The position numbers and the translations under genes are program-made. DNA of 17,397 bases, from the NCBI GenBank assembly GCA_001598975.1, contig BBXU01001099.1, forward strand, positions 1 through 17,397, read 5' to 3'. Below, in pieces: positions 1 to 9,696 of this stretch. The stretch comes from Parachlorella kessleri (lineage: Eukaryota > Chlorophyta > Trebouxiophyceae > Chlorellales > Chlorellaceae). Below the pieces are notes generated by a model. It was not told the DNA's origin and did no database searches. It was given only the letters and a program-made list of their open reading frames with translations. Within the stretch, counting starts at the first letter, position 1, and each line of letters begins with the position of its first letter.

Positions 1-159
1 GGGGGGCGCCAGTTGAGCGGCCCCGACGTCAAACAGCGCCTAGGACTTGCCGGAAGCGAAACATGCAAACAAGCAGGGTGGTCGCGTACAAAAGCCTTTG
101 ACAAGGACCGGGGCTGATGGCCAGGTCCCGTCACGCCACAGCTGCGGTTGCTTTCAACC

Positions 160-2464
160 CTACGAACCTGGGCAGCCCCCCGGCATCAGCAGCTGCGGGA
201 AGCGAGCCAGCAGGGCGAGCAGCTGGGGGCAGGCCTGCTCCACCGGCGCCCCCGTCAGGCTGTGGAAGGCAGCAGCCAGCTCGTACCGCCTGCACCACAT
301 GGTATGACAAGCGAAAGAAAGGATGTGCCAGGTGTCCTTTGCAGCGCGCCCAGCTGCCCTGGTGTCACACACAGTACACACGCAGCCCCTGGCAGTGCCA
401 GCTACAGACTATCACCAGCCCCCCGACTCTAGCCCAGGCAAACCAGTGCAATTCAGCACCGCAAGCGCACCAGCGCCATGCGGAGGCAGGCCAGCGCTGC
501 CCTGGTCAGCCGGCCCCAGAGGGAGAGCAGCAGCGCACGAAGGCTCACCGCCTGTGCACGATGTCAGGGCAGCACACCACTGCCCGGCACGCCTGCTGCC
601 GCGACAGCCCCAGGCTGACCAGGGCTTGCAGGCCGGGGCCCAGCTGTGAGATGAAGGGGGTGCCCAGCATGTGTGGGTGCTGCGGGAGCCTCAGGCGGAG
701 CGCCTTCACGCTGCGATGGAGGGAGGCCAGGGCCGACGCCTGCATAGAGGTGGGTTACCGGGGTGAGAAAGCGCAGCATGAGGGTAGTGTGTGCTTCCTA
801 GGCTGCTCCGGGCGGCAGCGGCATGCACAGCATAGGCAGACGCGATGCAGGTAGCCTGTGCCAAGGGACCTCACCTCTCCAACACACAACAGTACGCCAT
901 ACTCACATCTGCATTGCACCCGACTACTGTCACACATGCCGTGTACAGAAACAATTCCAGCCACCCAGCATGCGTCTGTGGCCAGGCCCAACCCCACTCA
1001 CTCACTCACCCGCTGGTGCAGCTCCCCCTGCCCCAGCACCAGCACCTCCGGCGCTGCCACCAGCACCGCCGGCAGCTTGCTCACGGCCAGCCCCAGGCCG
1101 TCCACCAGCACAGAGGCAGCAGCCCGCACGTCCGCCTCCTGGAGCGGCAGCGCCGCCCGCTGGCTGGCTGGCCGCTGAGCAGCAGCCGCAGCGGCTGCCA
1201 GGGTGGCTGCCAGCTGGCCGGCAGGGAGGCCCAGCTCTTGTAGTAACCTCAGTGCAGCAGGGGTGGCGAGGTGGGCGAGGTCAGGCAGGGCCTGGCTGCT
1301 GGGTATAAGGGCAGGCTGTGGTAGGGTCTGGCTGCCAGCCCGGTGTAGTTGCCCGGCACTGGGGCGCTGCTCAGTCTGCAGCTGCCGTCCTTGCAGCTGC
1401 TGTGCTGGTTGTTGCAAAGGCGGCTCTCGTTGACTTGGCTGCACGGCGGCAGCCGGCAGTACCTCAGCCGTAGCCGCGGCGCGCGCAGCTGTGGTGGCTG
1501 TGCTGCGGCTGCGTGCGGCCAGCCGCCGCATGTGCAGCGGCTCCTGCTTGTCAGCACGTTGGTCTGGGGTTTTGGACGCCTGGTGGGTACCACCTTGCTG
1601 CCTGCGCTGCAAGTGCAGCCCCTGCGGCTCCAGGGACGCCGGGCCTTGTCCCTGCCCACCGCCTGCTGCTGCTGAAGCTACAGCCACTGCTGCCTGTGGC
1701 GAGGATGGCGTGAGCATCCCTGAAGCCGGCGCAGTTATCGGTGCTTGGCGAACGTGCTCCGCCGCCTGCTGCTGCTGCCGCGGCTGCTGCGGCTTATCGT
1801 GCCGCTGCTTGGGAGCCCTCCCCTGCCTCCTGACCTTGACGGGCAAGTTGCGGCTGCCAGTGCCTCCTGGTGCGCTGCTTTGGTCTGCTTCTGGCACAGC
1901 AGCAGCAACATGCAGAGGCGACTGTGTGCCGTTCCTCCTCCTCATACCTGCTTCATGTTCCTTGGAGGAGCCTTGTGTGCTGGCCTGCTCAGGTGGGTTA
2001 CCTTCTGACTTGCGCTGCAAGGGCAACCGCGCTCTGGATGCCTGCCTATCGGCCCTGCTTGAGGTGCCGCCTCTGCCAGTGTCCAAGGCATGCTGCGGCC
2101 CGGGCTGCTCCCGTGCCCTGGCCTTATCCTGGGTGGCAACTGCATTGGTGGCACCTGTCCGCAAGCCTTCACCTTGCCCGACAATGGCCATGCCTGGGGC
2201 TGACTTGGCACCCCGCCGCCTACGGATGCTATTTGTGCGCTGTTTCTCTGCTGGCCGTTCTGACTGCACTTGGCTGGTGGCAGGGATGGAGGTGGCTTCA
2301 CCAGCGGGAGCTTGTGGGTGCTCCTTAGTGGAACCACTGTGCGGCTCACGCACCACTGCCAGCTGGTTCTCTAATGTATCAGCGGCACTGGTGCTGGTGA
2401 GCGCACCGCCCTTGCTGCTCCGCTCCACCGACACTGTGCGTTTGGCTGTGTGGCCCCCTTGCAT
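160..2464 (-). CDS. mTERF-family protein (organellar transcription/RNA factor), three exons, 3' end uncertain
   Basis: Exons read on the minus strand are 2464-1010, 739-549 and 289-160; both introns are GT-AG and the phases match, giving 591 aa. The C-terminal third shows mTERF-type helical repeats: LGLAVSKLPAVLVAAPEVLV (residues 457-476), LGLSRQQACRAVVCCPDIV (528-546) and a last partial repeat ending ARFPQLL (about 577-583). mTERF proteins are nuclear-encoded and bind DNA or RNA in mitochondria or chloroplasts, where they affect transcription termination, splicing or translation. Residues 1 to about 390 are low-complexity, rich in Gln, Ala, Arg and Ser, with no recognisable domain. The start is the first in-frame ATG; upstream codons lose the G/C third-position bias, but a 5' exon carrying the transit peptide could exist. 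The end is ambiguous: either the TAG at 162-160 is the stop, or a CAG|GTTCGT donor at 168/167 leads to an exon outside the window. The family call is fairly sure; the target organelle is unknown. Confidence 0.68.
550..738 (-). other. Central mTERF-repeat exon core
   Basis: This is exon 2 of the mTERF-like gene (full exon 739-549). It lies between an acceptor reading CTATGCAG and a donor reading GCG|GTGAGC. It enters in phase 0 and leaves in phase 2, which matches the neighbouring exons. It encodes the clearest mTERF repeat of the gene, the LGLS...VV..P.IV pattern. Confidence 0.65.
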
Positions 2465-4002
2465 ATCTCTTTGGACAGCCTTTGCCCTCAACTCACTAGC
2501 CGTGCTACCCAGCCAGGTTAGGTTGCGTGCACTGCAAGCGCACAGGGAGCCCGACTAGTAGAGTGGTTGAGGAAGTGCTTTAAGCTTGGACAGCCAAACC
2601 TGTGGTGAGGAAGCAGGCACCTGCACTTCCAGGCCAGGAGCGCACTGCAGCCACCGATCCTCCTGTTGGCCAACCGATAAGCCTCCCAGTGTCCACGTCG
2701 GCAACCTGGCACCCCCTCCGGGTGCCCAGTTAAGCCTAGCATCGCCTATTATGCATCGTGCATCCCACGTTGAGCCAACAACGACGAGGAAGGCGAGTCT
2801 TAAATCTGGCTTTGCTTTCATGTAGCAGCACTTGCGGTAAGTGTTCGGCATGGGGTATGGTTTTGGACAAAGCGAAGCATAGCCAAGCATGCCTTGGACG
2901 AGCAGGAAGCCAAGGGATCGCACACGACCGAGCAGCAAGTGTAATGGACACGGTCACAGCAGGTGCCAGTGGGGCTCACATCAACCATCCCTACGAAACG
3001 TGTTAGCCACCCTGACGGCAAGGCCCAAGTGGTGCTTGGCCCACACAGGGTGCAGTGCACACTTTTAAGAGCATGTGCAAAAGGCATATTTCGACATTTC
3101 ATGTCCAAAGTGGAGCTGAAGTGGGCGGAATGCCAGTGACAGCAGGGCAGGAGTGATGCCGGCGTCAACAACAAGACGGCATGCGGCGGGGAGGGTTGTA
3201 AGGGCCAGGGAAGAAGGGGCGGTATCTGTAACGAGGGAGCCAAAATGTGTTTAACAGATCAAAGCTGTCAAATACCCCAGCCTAGCAGGATTGCATCCTG
3301 AGGCTGAGCAACAAACAGTGCAGGGAAAACTGCACAGCAAATGATAGCAATCACCCCGAACATGCAAAGCCAGACCTCGATGCAGCAAAACAGGTGCAAA
3401 TACTGGAATTTCTCCTTCAGAAGACAATATGGGAAGCAATGAATGAGACACAGAGCCACCCCAAAAATAGGAGTCATGCAAAAGACAACTGTCAGGTCAC
3501 TTCCTCAATGAACTCGGCAAAACTCGAAGATGCCGCCTGGAACGAGACCAGAAACAAGATATATGTGGTCTTAACCGGCACGGCGCACACTCTTTCACCA
3601 GGCTTTGGCATTAGTCATAGAATTTTATTCCGACGACCGAAGAACCTTTAGTCATTGCTTTACTCAGTTCATGCGGCTTATGGGTTTGTGAGCATCGCAC
3701 TTATTGGCGGGAGTCTAGGGGGCCCAACAGTCCTGCCACCCCGGGGCGTGAGGTGCAGGAGACAACAACATACAACAGTCACAGGCACAATCACAATTAG
3801 CCCCGTTTTTGGCGGGCTCGTGCCAACAACCCAATGCGGGTACACACTTCATGAAGACCAGAAGCGACTGGACTGAGCTCGCACGCTACTCAGCCATAGC
3901 CACACTCCAGTGTAAACCGAGTAGCGAGCATCGCATCACGCCCCGATCTGCCCCTACTGCTGGCTGCCCTCTTGCCTGCCTGTCTGCCTGCCGCAACCCC
4001 CC
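2465..4002. other. Gene-poor spacer between the mTERF-like and subtilisin-like genes
   Basis: This stretch lies upstream of the mTERF-like start and downstream of the subtilisin stop, both on the minus strand, so it should hold the 3' UTR of one and the promoter/5' UTR of the other. The minus-strand frame used by the mTERF exon is open again from 2938 to a TAG at 2557-2555, so a non-coding or spliced leader exon is possible, but no convincing donor/acceptor pair in phase was found. A minus-strand AATAAA-like sequence lies near 3629-3624, inside the putative subtilisin 3' UTR. A 69-codon hydrophobic minus-strand ORF (3477-3268) has weak third-position bias and no recognised similarity. The 3250-3660 part is visibly more AT-rich than the genes. 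Confidence 0.5.
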
Positions 4003-7000
4003 TCATCCCTTCAGCTGGCTGGCCGGGCAGTTCTGCCTGATGGAGACAGCGGGGCAGGCCATGCCCTGGTTCACCAAACAGCTCCCATCCCCGGCAGACG
4101 GCCTCTGTGCCTTCGTGCTCACCGCTCGCACCGCTCTCCAGAAGGCCCCATTACCCACCGAGGCTTTCAGCTGTTGCAGCAGCGCCTGGGCCCTGGCCAG
4201 CTCTACCTTGCCTGTGGTCAGCGTCAGCACCACTCGCAGCTGCTTGGCGCGAGCGCACTGGCAGCTGGGGCTGGCCACTGACGCAAGGGGCAGCCCCGTC
4301 ACGGCGGCGGCGGCCTTGCGGTACGGCTGGCGGGAGCGGTTTCCCCAGGCCTTGCACCCAAGGATGGTGGGCACATACAGCGAGTGCCGCAGGGTGTAAC
4401 TCGCAGTGGTCACCCTGCAGGACAGGGGCACAAAAGAGATAACCTAAAAGGTTAAAAGAAAAAGGTAAAAAGACGAAAGGACTGCAGAAGGACTGACGCG
4501 CCGCCTCGCCAGCACGGCTGCCAGGCTTGAGGAGACCATCAGCCTAGGCTGTGAACCTCCAGGAGAGCCTGCCAGTTGCCCACACCAGGCACTGCCATCC
4601 AGGCCTTGGCATGTGCTCTTGGCACCCTGTGGAGACGCACCATGGGAGACACGCTCAACAGTGACACTCACTCTGCGGCCTTGCTTGCCCTGTCGACCGC
4701 CGCCTGCACCGCCTTGTTCACATTCAGCCGCCCCCCGCTCGCCACCGGCAGCCCGGGGATGGCGTCCACCGACTGGAGAAGGATGTCCTTCACTTGCAGT
4801 GCAGTCAAGCGCGTGCCTGCAACACCAGCAGCTGGCACGCAATCACGACCGTGCCTAGTCCATCTGTGCGGAAGCACCCAGCCCGTCCATGGCACAGGCC
4901 GCACCTGGGCCAACAGTCAGCAGCCCACGGTGCATCATGCTGTACCTGCCACTCACCCAAAGGCAAGGCTGGCTGTGATGCCAAGTCAGTCAGGGTGCTG
5001 CCAACCCCAGGGCAACCGCAACTCCACCCTCACTCCCTGTAAGAGCTTGCCTGCTGCCAGGGCCGCAGCATGCACCAGCACAGCAGCGCCGGTGACCATG
5101 GGTGTTGCCATGGAAGTGCCCGACTCCGTGGCGTACCGCCCGTAGCTCCAAGTTGAGCGAATATCCATCCCAGGCGCCGCCAAATCCACCGTGGTCCTGC
5201 AGGGGCACCCTCCCAGATGCTGGTTAAACCTCTGTTGTGAGAAGCAGGGGTGGTGCGGATACTGCCACGGGGCCTGCCAGGCTGCAGCAGCAATTGGGCA
5301 AGGTAAGGGTCGATCAGGTTCTCACCAGAGCGCTACCATCATTTTCGGTCAGCGAACCAGCAGTCTCCCCCACGGTGGATGCATGCAAGTACAGAGACGA
5401 AGAGCTGTGCAACTCACTTGCCATAGTTGGAGAACCAGGTCAGCTTGTCACTACTGTCAGTAGCAGCAACAGAGATGATGCTGTTGAGGTTGAAGACGGC
5501 TGGGTAGCCAACCTCAGACGCCGGGTCAGTCACCGTCAGGTCGGTGTTGGTCCACTCGTTGCCCGCTGCGGCAACAAACAGCTGGCCGGCGTCCTCACAG
5601 GCCTGCAGTACCACCAGCGCATCCCCAGAGGCAGAGCTCAAAGGAGAGTCACTATGGCAGTGGTGGGTGGTAACCAGCGGGAAGCAGCAAGGAGCTGGAG
5701 CAGTGAGGAGCAGCCAGGAGCATCAATGCGAGGAATAGACGTGCTCTCAGTGCTCAACACACTGGGGTGGGCTTACGCTCCATAGCCACACCGCTGTTGG
5801 AGGGTATGGTGGACAGACACCCAGCACCTGACGGAGGTGCACAACTACCACATGGCAAGGCACTGCAGCCTACCATGCCCAAGCTGACCCCCCCCCCCCC
5901 CTTCTTTCCCCCTCACCTTGATCTCATCGTACAGTGCCTGGGAGTAGGAGCCTCCTCCCCAGGAGTTGCTGGTGATGTTGGCTTGCTCCACCTCTCGACA
6001 CGTCTTTAAGCAATCCAGGGCCCCGTCGAGATAGCCGTTGCCCTTGGCATCCAGGAAGCGGCAGGCCACAACCTCCACCTGGGTGGAGGCAGCAGTAGCA
6101 GACTCCATGCTCAGGTGCTTCTGGGCGCATCCTGAAGGTTTACGTCACTTCAAGGCATGACTTCTGCCAGGTGGCTGAGTCTAGTGCACAAGCTAGGCTG
6201 TGCATGGCTCGGCCATGCAGCCTGGTGGCAGTGGCACAGACCACAAGTTCCCAAATCCGCACAGCTGCACACAACGCACCCTTCATAAGATCCAGCCAGA
6301 CAACATGTACCCTGCAAATGCACAGCTCCTAGACAATCCCAAACTTACATTCCAAGCCAGGCCGGACACCCCAATCTTGTTGTCGGTCCTGGCAGCAATG
6401 ATGCCCGTCACGTGGCTGCCATGCCCGTTGCCGTCCGAGAAGTTGGTGGGCCCCGCCTTGTCGGGGATCTCATTGTAACCCCGCTTCACAGGCAGGTCTG
6501 GGTGGGTGGGGTCCGCGCCGGTGTCAATGACGCACACCTTGATCTGCAGCAGGCGCAGCACTGTTGCTGCCGTGGAACACCATGCACATGCAGGCCGTAG
6601 TCCGTTGGGTCTACACAACTGTGTTCACCAACCATGCATAGCCAGTCAGGCGTCTGTGGGCCTGTACCATACGCCGCATCACTATATAAAGCGAAGAGGT
6701 AAGCGACCAGCATTGCAGCCCTTTTCTCCATTCTAAGGTGTAAAGGTGTCGCATGCATGACATGTCTGATTATGATACTGGCAGTGAAGTGTGACTTCGC
6801 TGCTAATGCAACCGTTATCAGTAGTGGTGGTGTCCCATAGCTGCCCAGGCTGCATGGCCACCAATTCCTATCAAGTGTACATTCAGAAGTGGGACAACTC
6901 GCCTTTTCTGAGCCCTTGGTGACCTGCCACGCCTGGTTGGCCGCAACCTTGGGCAGGTGCCACTGCTGCCCAAACATGGGGTCGTTGGGAGCGACGACGG

Positions 7001-7679
7001 CTGATGCAACCACGCTGGTGTTCAGCCTCCAGTTCTTCTCAGCATATAGGACTCCTGGAACAGGGCCCAGCAATCCTGGTTTTGGTGTACACTTATGGAA
7101 GCCGCGCGCATTCACAGCGCTCTGGTCAGCACCACAACCACAACCCTCCCGCCCCCGCCAACAATGCTCAGTTCTCCCAAGGTCGAACACACCAAGTCCC
7201 CCCCGTGTGCCTCCCAAGCTTTGCATGTGGTGGGCCTGCTCGCATGAGGTGCCCCAAGCTGCCTCCTCAGCACCAGAGTGCCGCTGTTCCGCATCAGAAT
7301 CCATGCTGATCAAGCTACCTGGCGTGGCCTTCAGTTCCGCAAGCTTTGTGTCCACTGCAGAGCCGTCGGTAATCTCAAGCTTCCGCACTCCTTGGCTGCC
7401 GACCACGCTCTTTATGCGCACCCCCCTTGGTGCCGCCTGGGCGGCCAAGCCAGGGGCATAGCGGACTAGCAGGCTGTTGGGCTCATAATCCTGTAGTAAA
7501 GCGCGAAAGTCCAGTCTCGTTTGGCGCTGCTACTTTCAGTGTATCAGATAGGCAGCCTCAGGTGCTTGCGAGGTGGGCCATGCTAGCATTCATGTCACCA
7601 CAAGCACACCCACCTGGCTTGACGTTGCTTTCGTAGCAAGCAGGACCACAAGCACTATGCATGCGTGGCTCAGGAACAT
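4003..7679 (-). CDS. Secreted subtilisin-like serine protease (S8 family), nine exons, complete
   Basis: Minus-strand exons: 7679-7614, 7490-7319, 7054-6903, 6543-6349, 6078-5917, 5602-5418, 5196-5051, 4816-4672, 4414-4003. They sum to 1635 nt (544 aa plus TGA) and keep phase at all eight junctions. Residues 1-22 are a secretory signal peptide (MFLSHACIVLVVLLATKAT). Residues 23 to about 95 match the I9 inhibitor propeptide, with the pattern SLLVRYAPG...AELKATPGVLYAEKNW. The catalytic domain spans roughly 105-400: Asp137 in CVIDTGADPTHPDL, His171 in NGHGSHVTG, substrate-binding NSWGGG at 233-238, oxyanion Asn264 in FVAAAGNE, and Ser339 in ESGTSMATP. All catalytic residues are intact, so an active endopeptidase acting in the secretory route, vacuole or outside the cell is expected. 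Residues 409-544 form an extra C-terminal region with six Cys that I do not recognise. Introns 3 and 7 appear to be GC-AG. The gene is divergent to its right-hand neighbour. Confidence is very high for the family and high for the exons, except the exon 7 donor. Confidence 0.93.
4817..5050 (-). other. Probable GC-AG intron 7 of the subtilisin-like gene
   Basis: The following exon needs a phase-1 entry to read TRLTALQVKDILL. The donor CAG|GCAAGC at 5051/5050 supplies that phase and gives normal spacing between the Ser339 helix and QVKDIL. A better-looking GT donor (GGGA|GTGAGG) is out of phase with this acceptor. A phase-1 GT donor further on (GGG|GTTGGC) would add about 15 unusual residues. 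Confidence 0.5.
5888..5901. repeat. Homopolymer C14 (G14 on the gene strand) inside intron 5 of the subtilisin-like gene
   Basis: Fourteen consecutive C on the plus strand lie within the 5916-5603 intron. It is probably a neutral intronic tract, and its length may be prone to sequencing error. Confidence 0.9.
6544..6902 (-). other. GC-AG intron 3 of the subtilisin-like gene
   Basis: The 359-nt intron joins VTKGSEK to IKVCVIDTG, the catalytic-Asp exon. The natural boundary AAG|GCGAGT has a GC donor in an otherwise consensus context. A GT donor nine codons' worth upstream region exists as CAG|GTCACC (after codon 123) and is also in phase 0, but it would delete seven residues that S8 proteases normally have before the Asp strand. 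The GC donor is therefore preferred on family grounds. Confidence 0.65.
7491..7613 (-). other. Intron 1 of the subtilisin-like gene, separating signal peptide from propeptide
   Basis: This is a 123-nt phase-0 GT-AG intron with donor CAG|GTGGGT and acceptor TTTACTACAG. The signal peptide sits alone on a 66-nt first exon, and the propeptide begins exactly at the next exon. Confidence 0.8.
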
Positions 7680-7899
7680 TTGTAAGCTTTGAGGAGTCGG
7701 TGAACTCCTCTCTCGCAACCACTCTAGATTAAGGCACCTGGCAAACGCTCTGCAAACTGCCAACCATGGACTTGTGTAGGATCAACTTTGTTATTCTTCC
7801 GAGCAAGACCTCTCTACCCCTGCTTTATGTACTACGCCTGGTGAAGCAGCCCCTCACTACAGGTCCTCCCTTGAGACTCAAGCATCAGGTGGCCATAAA
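7680..7899. promoter_or_regulatory. Divergent promoter region with a perfect inverted repeat
   Basis: About 220 bp separate the start of the minus-strand subtilisin gene from the modelled start of the plus-strand unknown gene. It contains GAGGAGT at 7691-7697 and its exact reverse complement ACTCCTC at 7704-7710, with a 6-nt loop, close to the subtilisin start codon. An ATG at 7766 in good context (ACCATGG) opens a frame that closes after splicing, so it could be an upstream ORF. No TATA box is clear. Confidence 0.4.
7691..7710. repeat. Perfect 7-bp inverted repeat, 6-nt spacer
   Basis: GAGGAGT / ACTCCTC lie about 12 bp upstream of the subtilisin ATG on the minus strand, so they would fall in its 5' UTR as a small hairpin or form a binding site in DNA. 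Function is not known. Confidence 0.6.
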
Positions 7900-9696
7900 A
7901 TGCGACCAGCAATCCACCTATCCGATCCTAAGGCAAATATCTGCCGTCGTGACGCGTCCTTGGCAGTATGGGGAGGTCGTCTCCCGCCACCAGCAGATCG
8001 GTAAGCGCGACTGCGCCTTAATGCTAATTTTGTTAATTATCCCCTGCTAGATCGCGAATCGACGGACCTGACAACAAGCGCTGGAAGGCTTGGTTCTGCG
8101 TGACTAATATGATGTCAGCACCCGCCGGCGCTCCACTGAGGGCAGTCATTTCCCTCCGCATGTAGGTTGCTCTCAAGCTATCTTAGGCTTTTAACAAGAC
8201 CCTGTAGCCACGCAACTATTCGCATCCCTACTAGCAAGCCCCCCTGCTTGACGGGGATGGTCAAGTGCCGAACTGCTTCTTGCTAATCCAGGTAGGGAAA
8301 CTGAGAAGTTGGCGTTCTTGTTAAATTCTTGCCCATCTTCTTTCTTGCCTGGTGCTGAATGGGGCTGCACGACGAGCTTGCCGGATGAAGCAGGGCGCGA
8401 TGCAGCGTGCTATTGTCATTGAAGGTCAAATTGCGTGCCCGCAGGTGCTCTTTTACTACAATACCGAAAGTCGAAGCTTCAAGCTGTGCGTTCTATACAT
8501 CAGAGACAGAGTCGTTGTCCTGGTCATGGACAAGCTCAGGATGAAGGTTGCTGCCGGACTAACAAAGGCCAAGAAGAGAGCCCAAGGTTTGTACTGGAAT
8601 ATCTGTCAACCACCAGTATCAGTGACACTTAATGCCTGTAGCACCTCGCAGTGCACAATGGCTTTCCACGTTGGGGGGACTGTATCCCCACAGGCAAAGT
8701 TGGTATGGCAGCTGCACGCCAGTAACAACAGTGGTTAGCCTGACGTCTGAGCTGGTCATGCAACTAGCCGTGCGTGTGCATAGAACTTTGGTGATCTGTT
8801 TTTTTGCCTAGTCAGTTATGCAGATGTGTCTGCTATAAGCCAGCATAATATTCCTTGGCGCCAATGCAGGGCTTTTCCGCCGCAAGTCCCAAAAGCAGCC
8901 CAGCACCCAGCCTTCTCTGACTGGGGAACCCAAGAAGAAGAAGAAGAAGAAAAGTCAGCAGCAGCAGCAGCAGCAGACACAAGGTGTAGATTTTGTACAG
9001 GCTGCGCACCAAGGGGCAGCTGTGCCGGCCACTTCTACAAGTCATGCCCAGCAATTTCTTACGGCTGTGGCAGGCGTTGCGCAGGCTATCAGGCCTGGCT
9101 GCAACCAGCGTACTGCAGAGCTGCCTCTCGGTCAGCCTTTGCAACAGCCGTGCTACTGGCAGGAGGCCGCGGAGGAACCAGCCTTCGCACATGAGGCGAC
9201 CGGGCGACCCTACGGCCAGGCCAGAGGGGCGGGTTTATCCTGCAAGGGGGTCGCACAAGAGCCTCAGGCCGCCGCAGCGGGACTTTGGAGTGACCGTATG
9301 GACGCCCCTGGGAAGCCCACGCAAGACCCTAGCTGGCCTTATGACCTGAGGGAGCCTTGGATATGGGCACTGGGATCTAAGCTGTCTTATAGCCGGGCTG
9401 TGGAAGGGGCTAGCCCTCGTACAGAAGACGGGCCCTGCTGCTGCCAAATCGCCCAAGAACCCTGTTTTGAGGCCCCCGAGGAACAGACTAACTGCGGTGG
9501 TCCTGCTGCTCAGCTCCCGTGCGGCCGAGTCCTGTCCCAGAGCTGCTGGCCGAACATCATTTTCCGACAAGCAGACAGGACGCGGCACAGGTACCTGACT
9601 CCAGCCTGCGGCATCCCGATGGCACTGTCAGAGCCCCGCTGCCGCGTGGGCGTGGTCTTTTGCCACTGGACTGGCTCTGTGTCCTACACCTGCTAG
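7900..9696 (+). CDS. Unrecognised protein, possible Tudor-like domain with Lys/Gln tracts, four exons
   Basis: Modelled exons are 7900-8000, 8051-8099, 8445-8586 and 8870-9696, all with GT-AG introns and matching phases, giving 372 aa. Only this frame stays open through all three junctions. Residues 36-84 (DNKRWKAWFC then VLFYYNTESRSFKLCVL and DKLRMKV) recall the 'W..A.V..YN..S..F.V.Y....L' pattern of Tudor/Agenet barrels that read histone marks; this is my inference and weak. A basic stretch (KAKKRAQG, FRRKSQK) leads into Lys7-Ser-Gln7 (119-133), which may be nuclear-localising. Residues 134-372 are irregular, Cys-, Trp- and Pro-containing, with no family recognised. The last exon has strong G/C third positions up to its TAG. 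The donor at 8099/8100 (TGC|GTGACT) is weak, and an in-frame acceptor-like TAG at 7777 means coding could start upstream of Met 7900. Confidence 0.42.
8001..8050 (+). other. Very short 50-nt intron
   Basis: Donor G|GTAAGCG and acceptor CCCCTGCTAG with an AT-rich interior (TAATTTTGTTAATT) look like a textbook minimal intron. It is much shorter than the other introns in the window (about 120-430 nt). Confidence 0.55.
8932..8976 (+). repeat. Coding microsatellites (AAG)6AAA and (CAG)7
   Basis: Adjacent trinucleotide runs at 8932-8952 and 8956-8976 encode Lys7 and Gln7 in the modelled frame, separated by one Ser codon. Their codon register agrees with the exon model, and the antisense strand produces a misleading Leu-rich ORF. 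Confidence 0.85.

Noticed and set aside
117..854. 245-codon plus-strand ORF at the left end
   Set aside because: It lies antisense to the mTERF exons 2 and 3. The minus strand has phase-consistent splice sites and mTERF motifs, while this frame shows only scattered Cys/Arg/Pro-rich sequence.
1491..2558. 355-codon plus-strand ORF
   Set aside because: It is the antisense shadow of the Gln/Ala/Arg-rich mTERF exon: Cys/Leu/Trp-rich, with no domain and no splice context.
3268..3477. 69-codon hydrophobic minus-strand ORF, possible small membrane protein
   Set aside because: Third positions are not biased, no family is recognised, and it falls in an AT-richer stretch likely to be the 3' UTR of the subtilisin-like gene. 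It is kept only as a remark.
5888..5901. C14 tract as a possible regulatory element
   Set aside because: It is an intronic homopolymer without partner motifs, most simply neutral.
7766..8050. 94-codon plus-strand ORF starting at a good ACCATGG
   Set aside because: After splicing the 8001-8050 intron this frame stops within 18 codons (TGA at 8101), whereas the other frame stays open into the next exons. It is at most an upstream ORF.
8833..9192. Minus-strand ORF with a long Leu-rich run resembling a membrane segment
   Set aside because: The Leu run is simply the reverse complement of the (AAG)n and (CAG)n repeats; there are no other coding signs.
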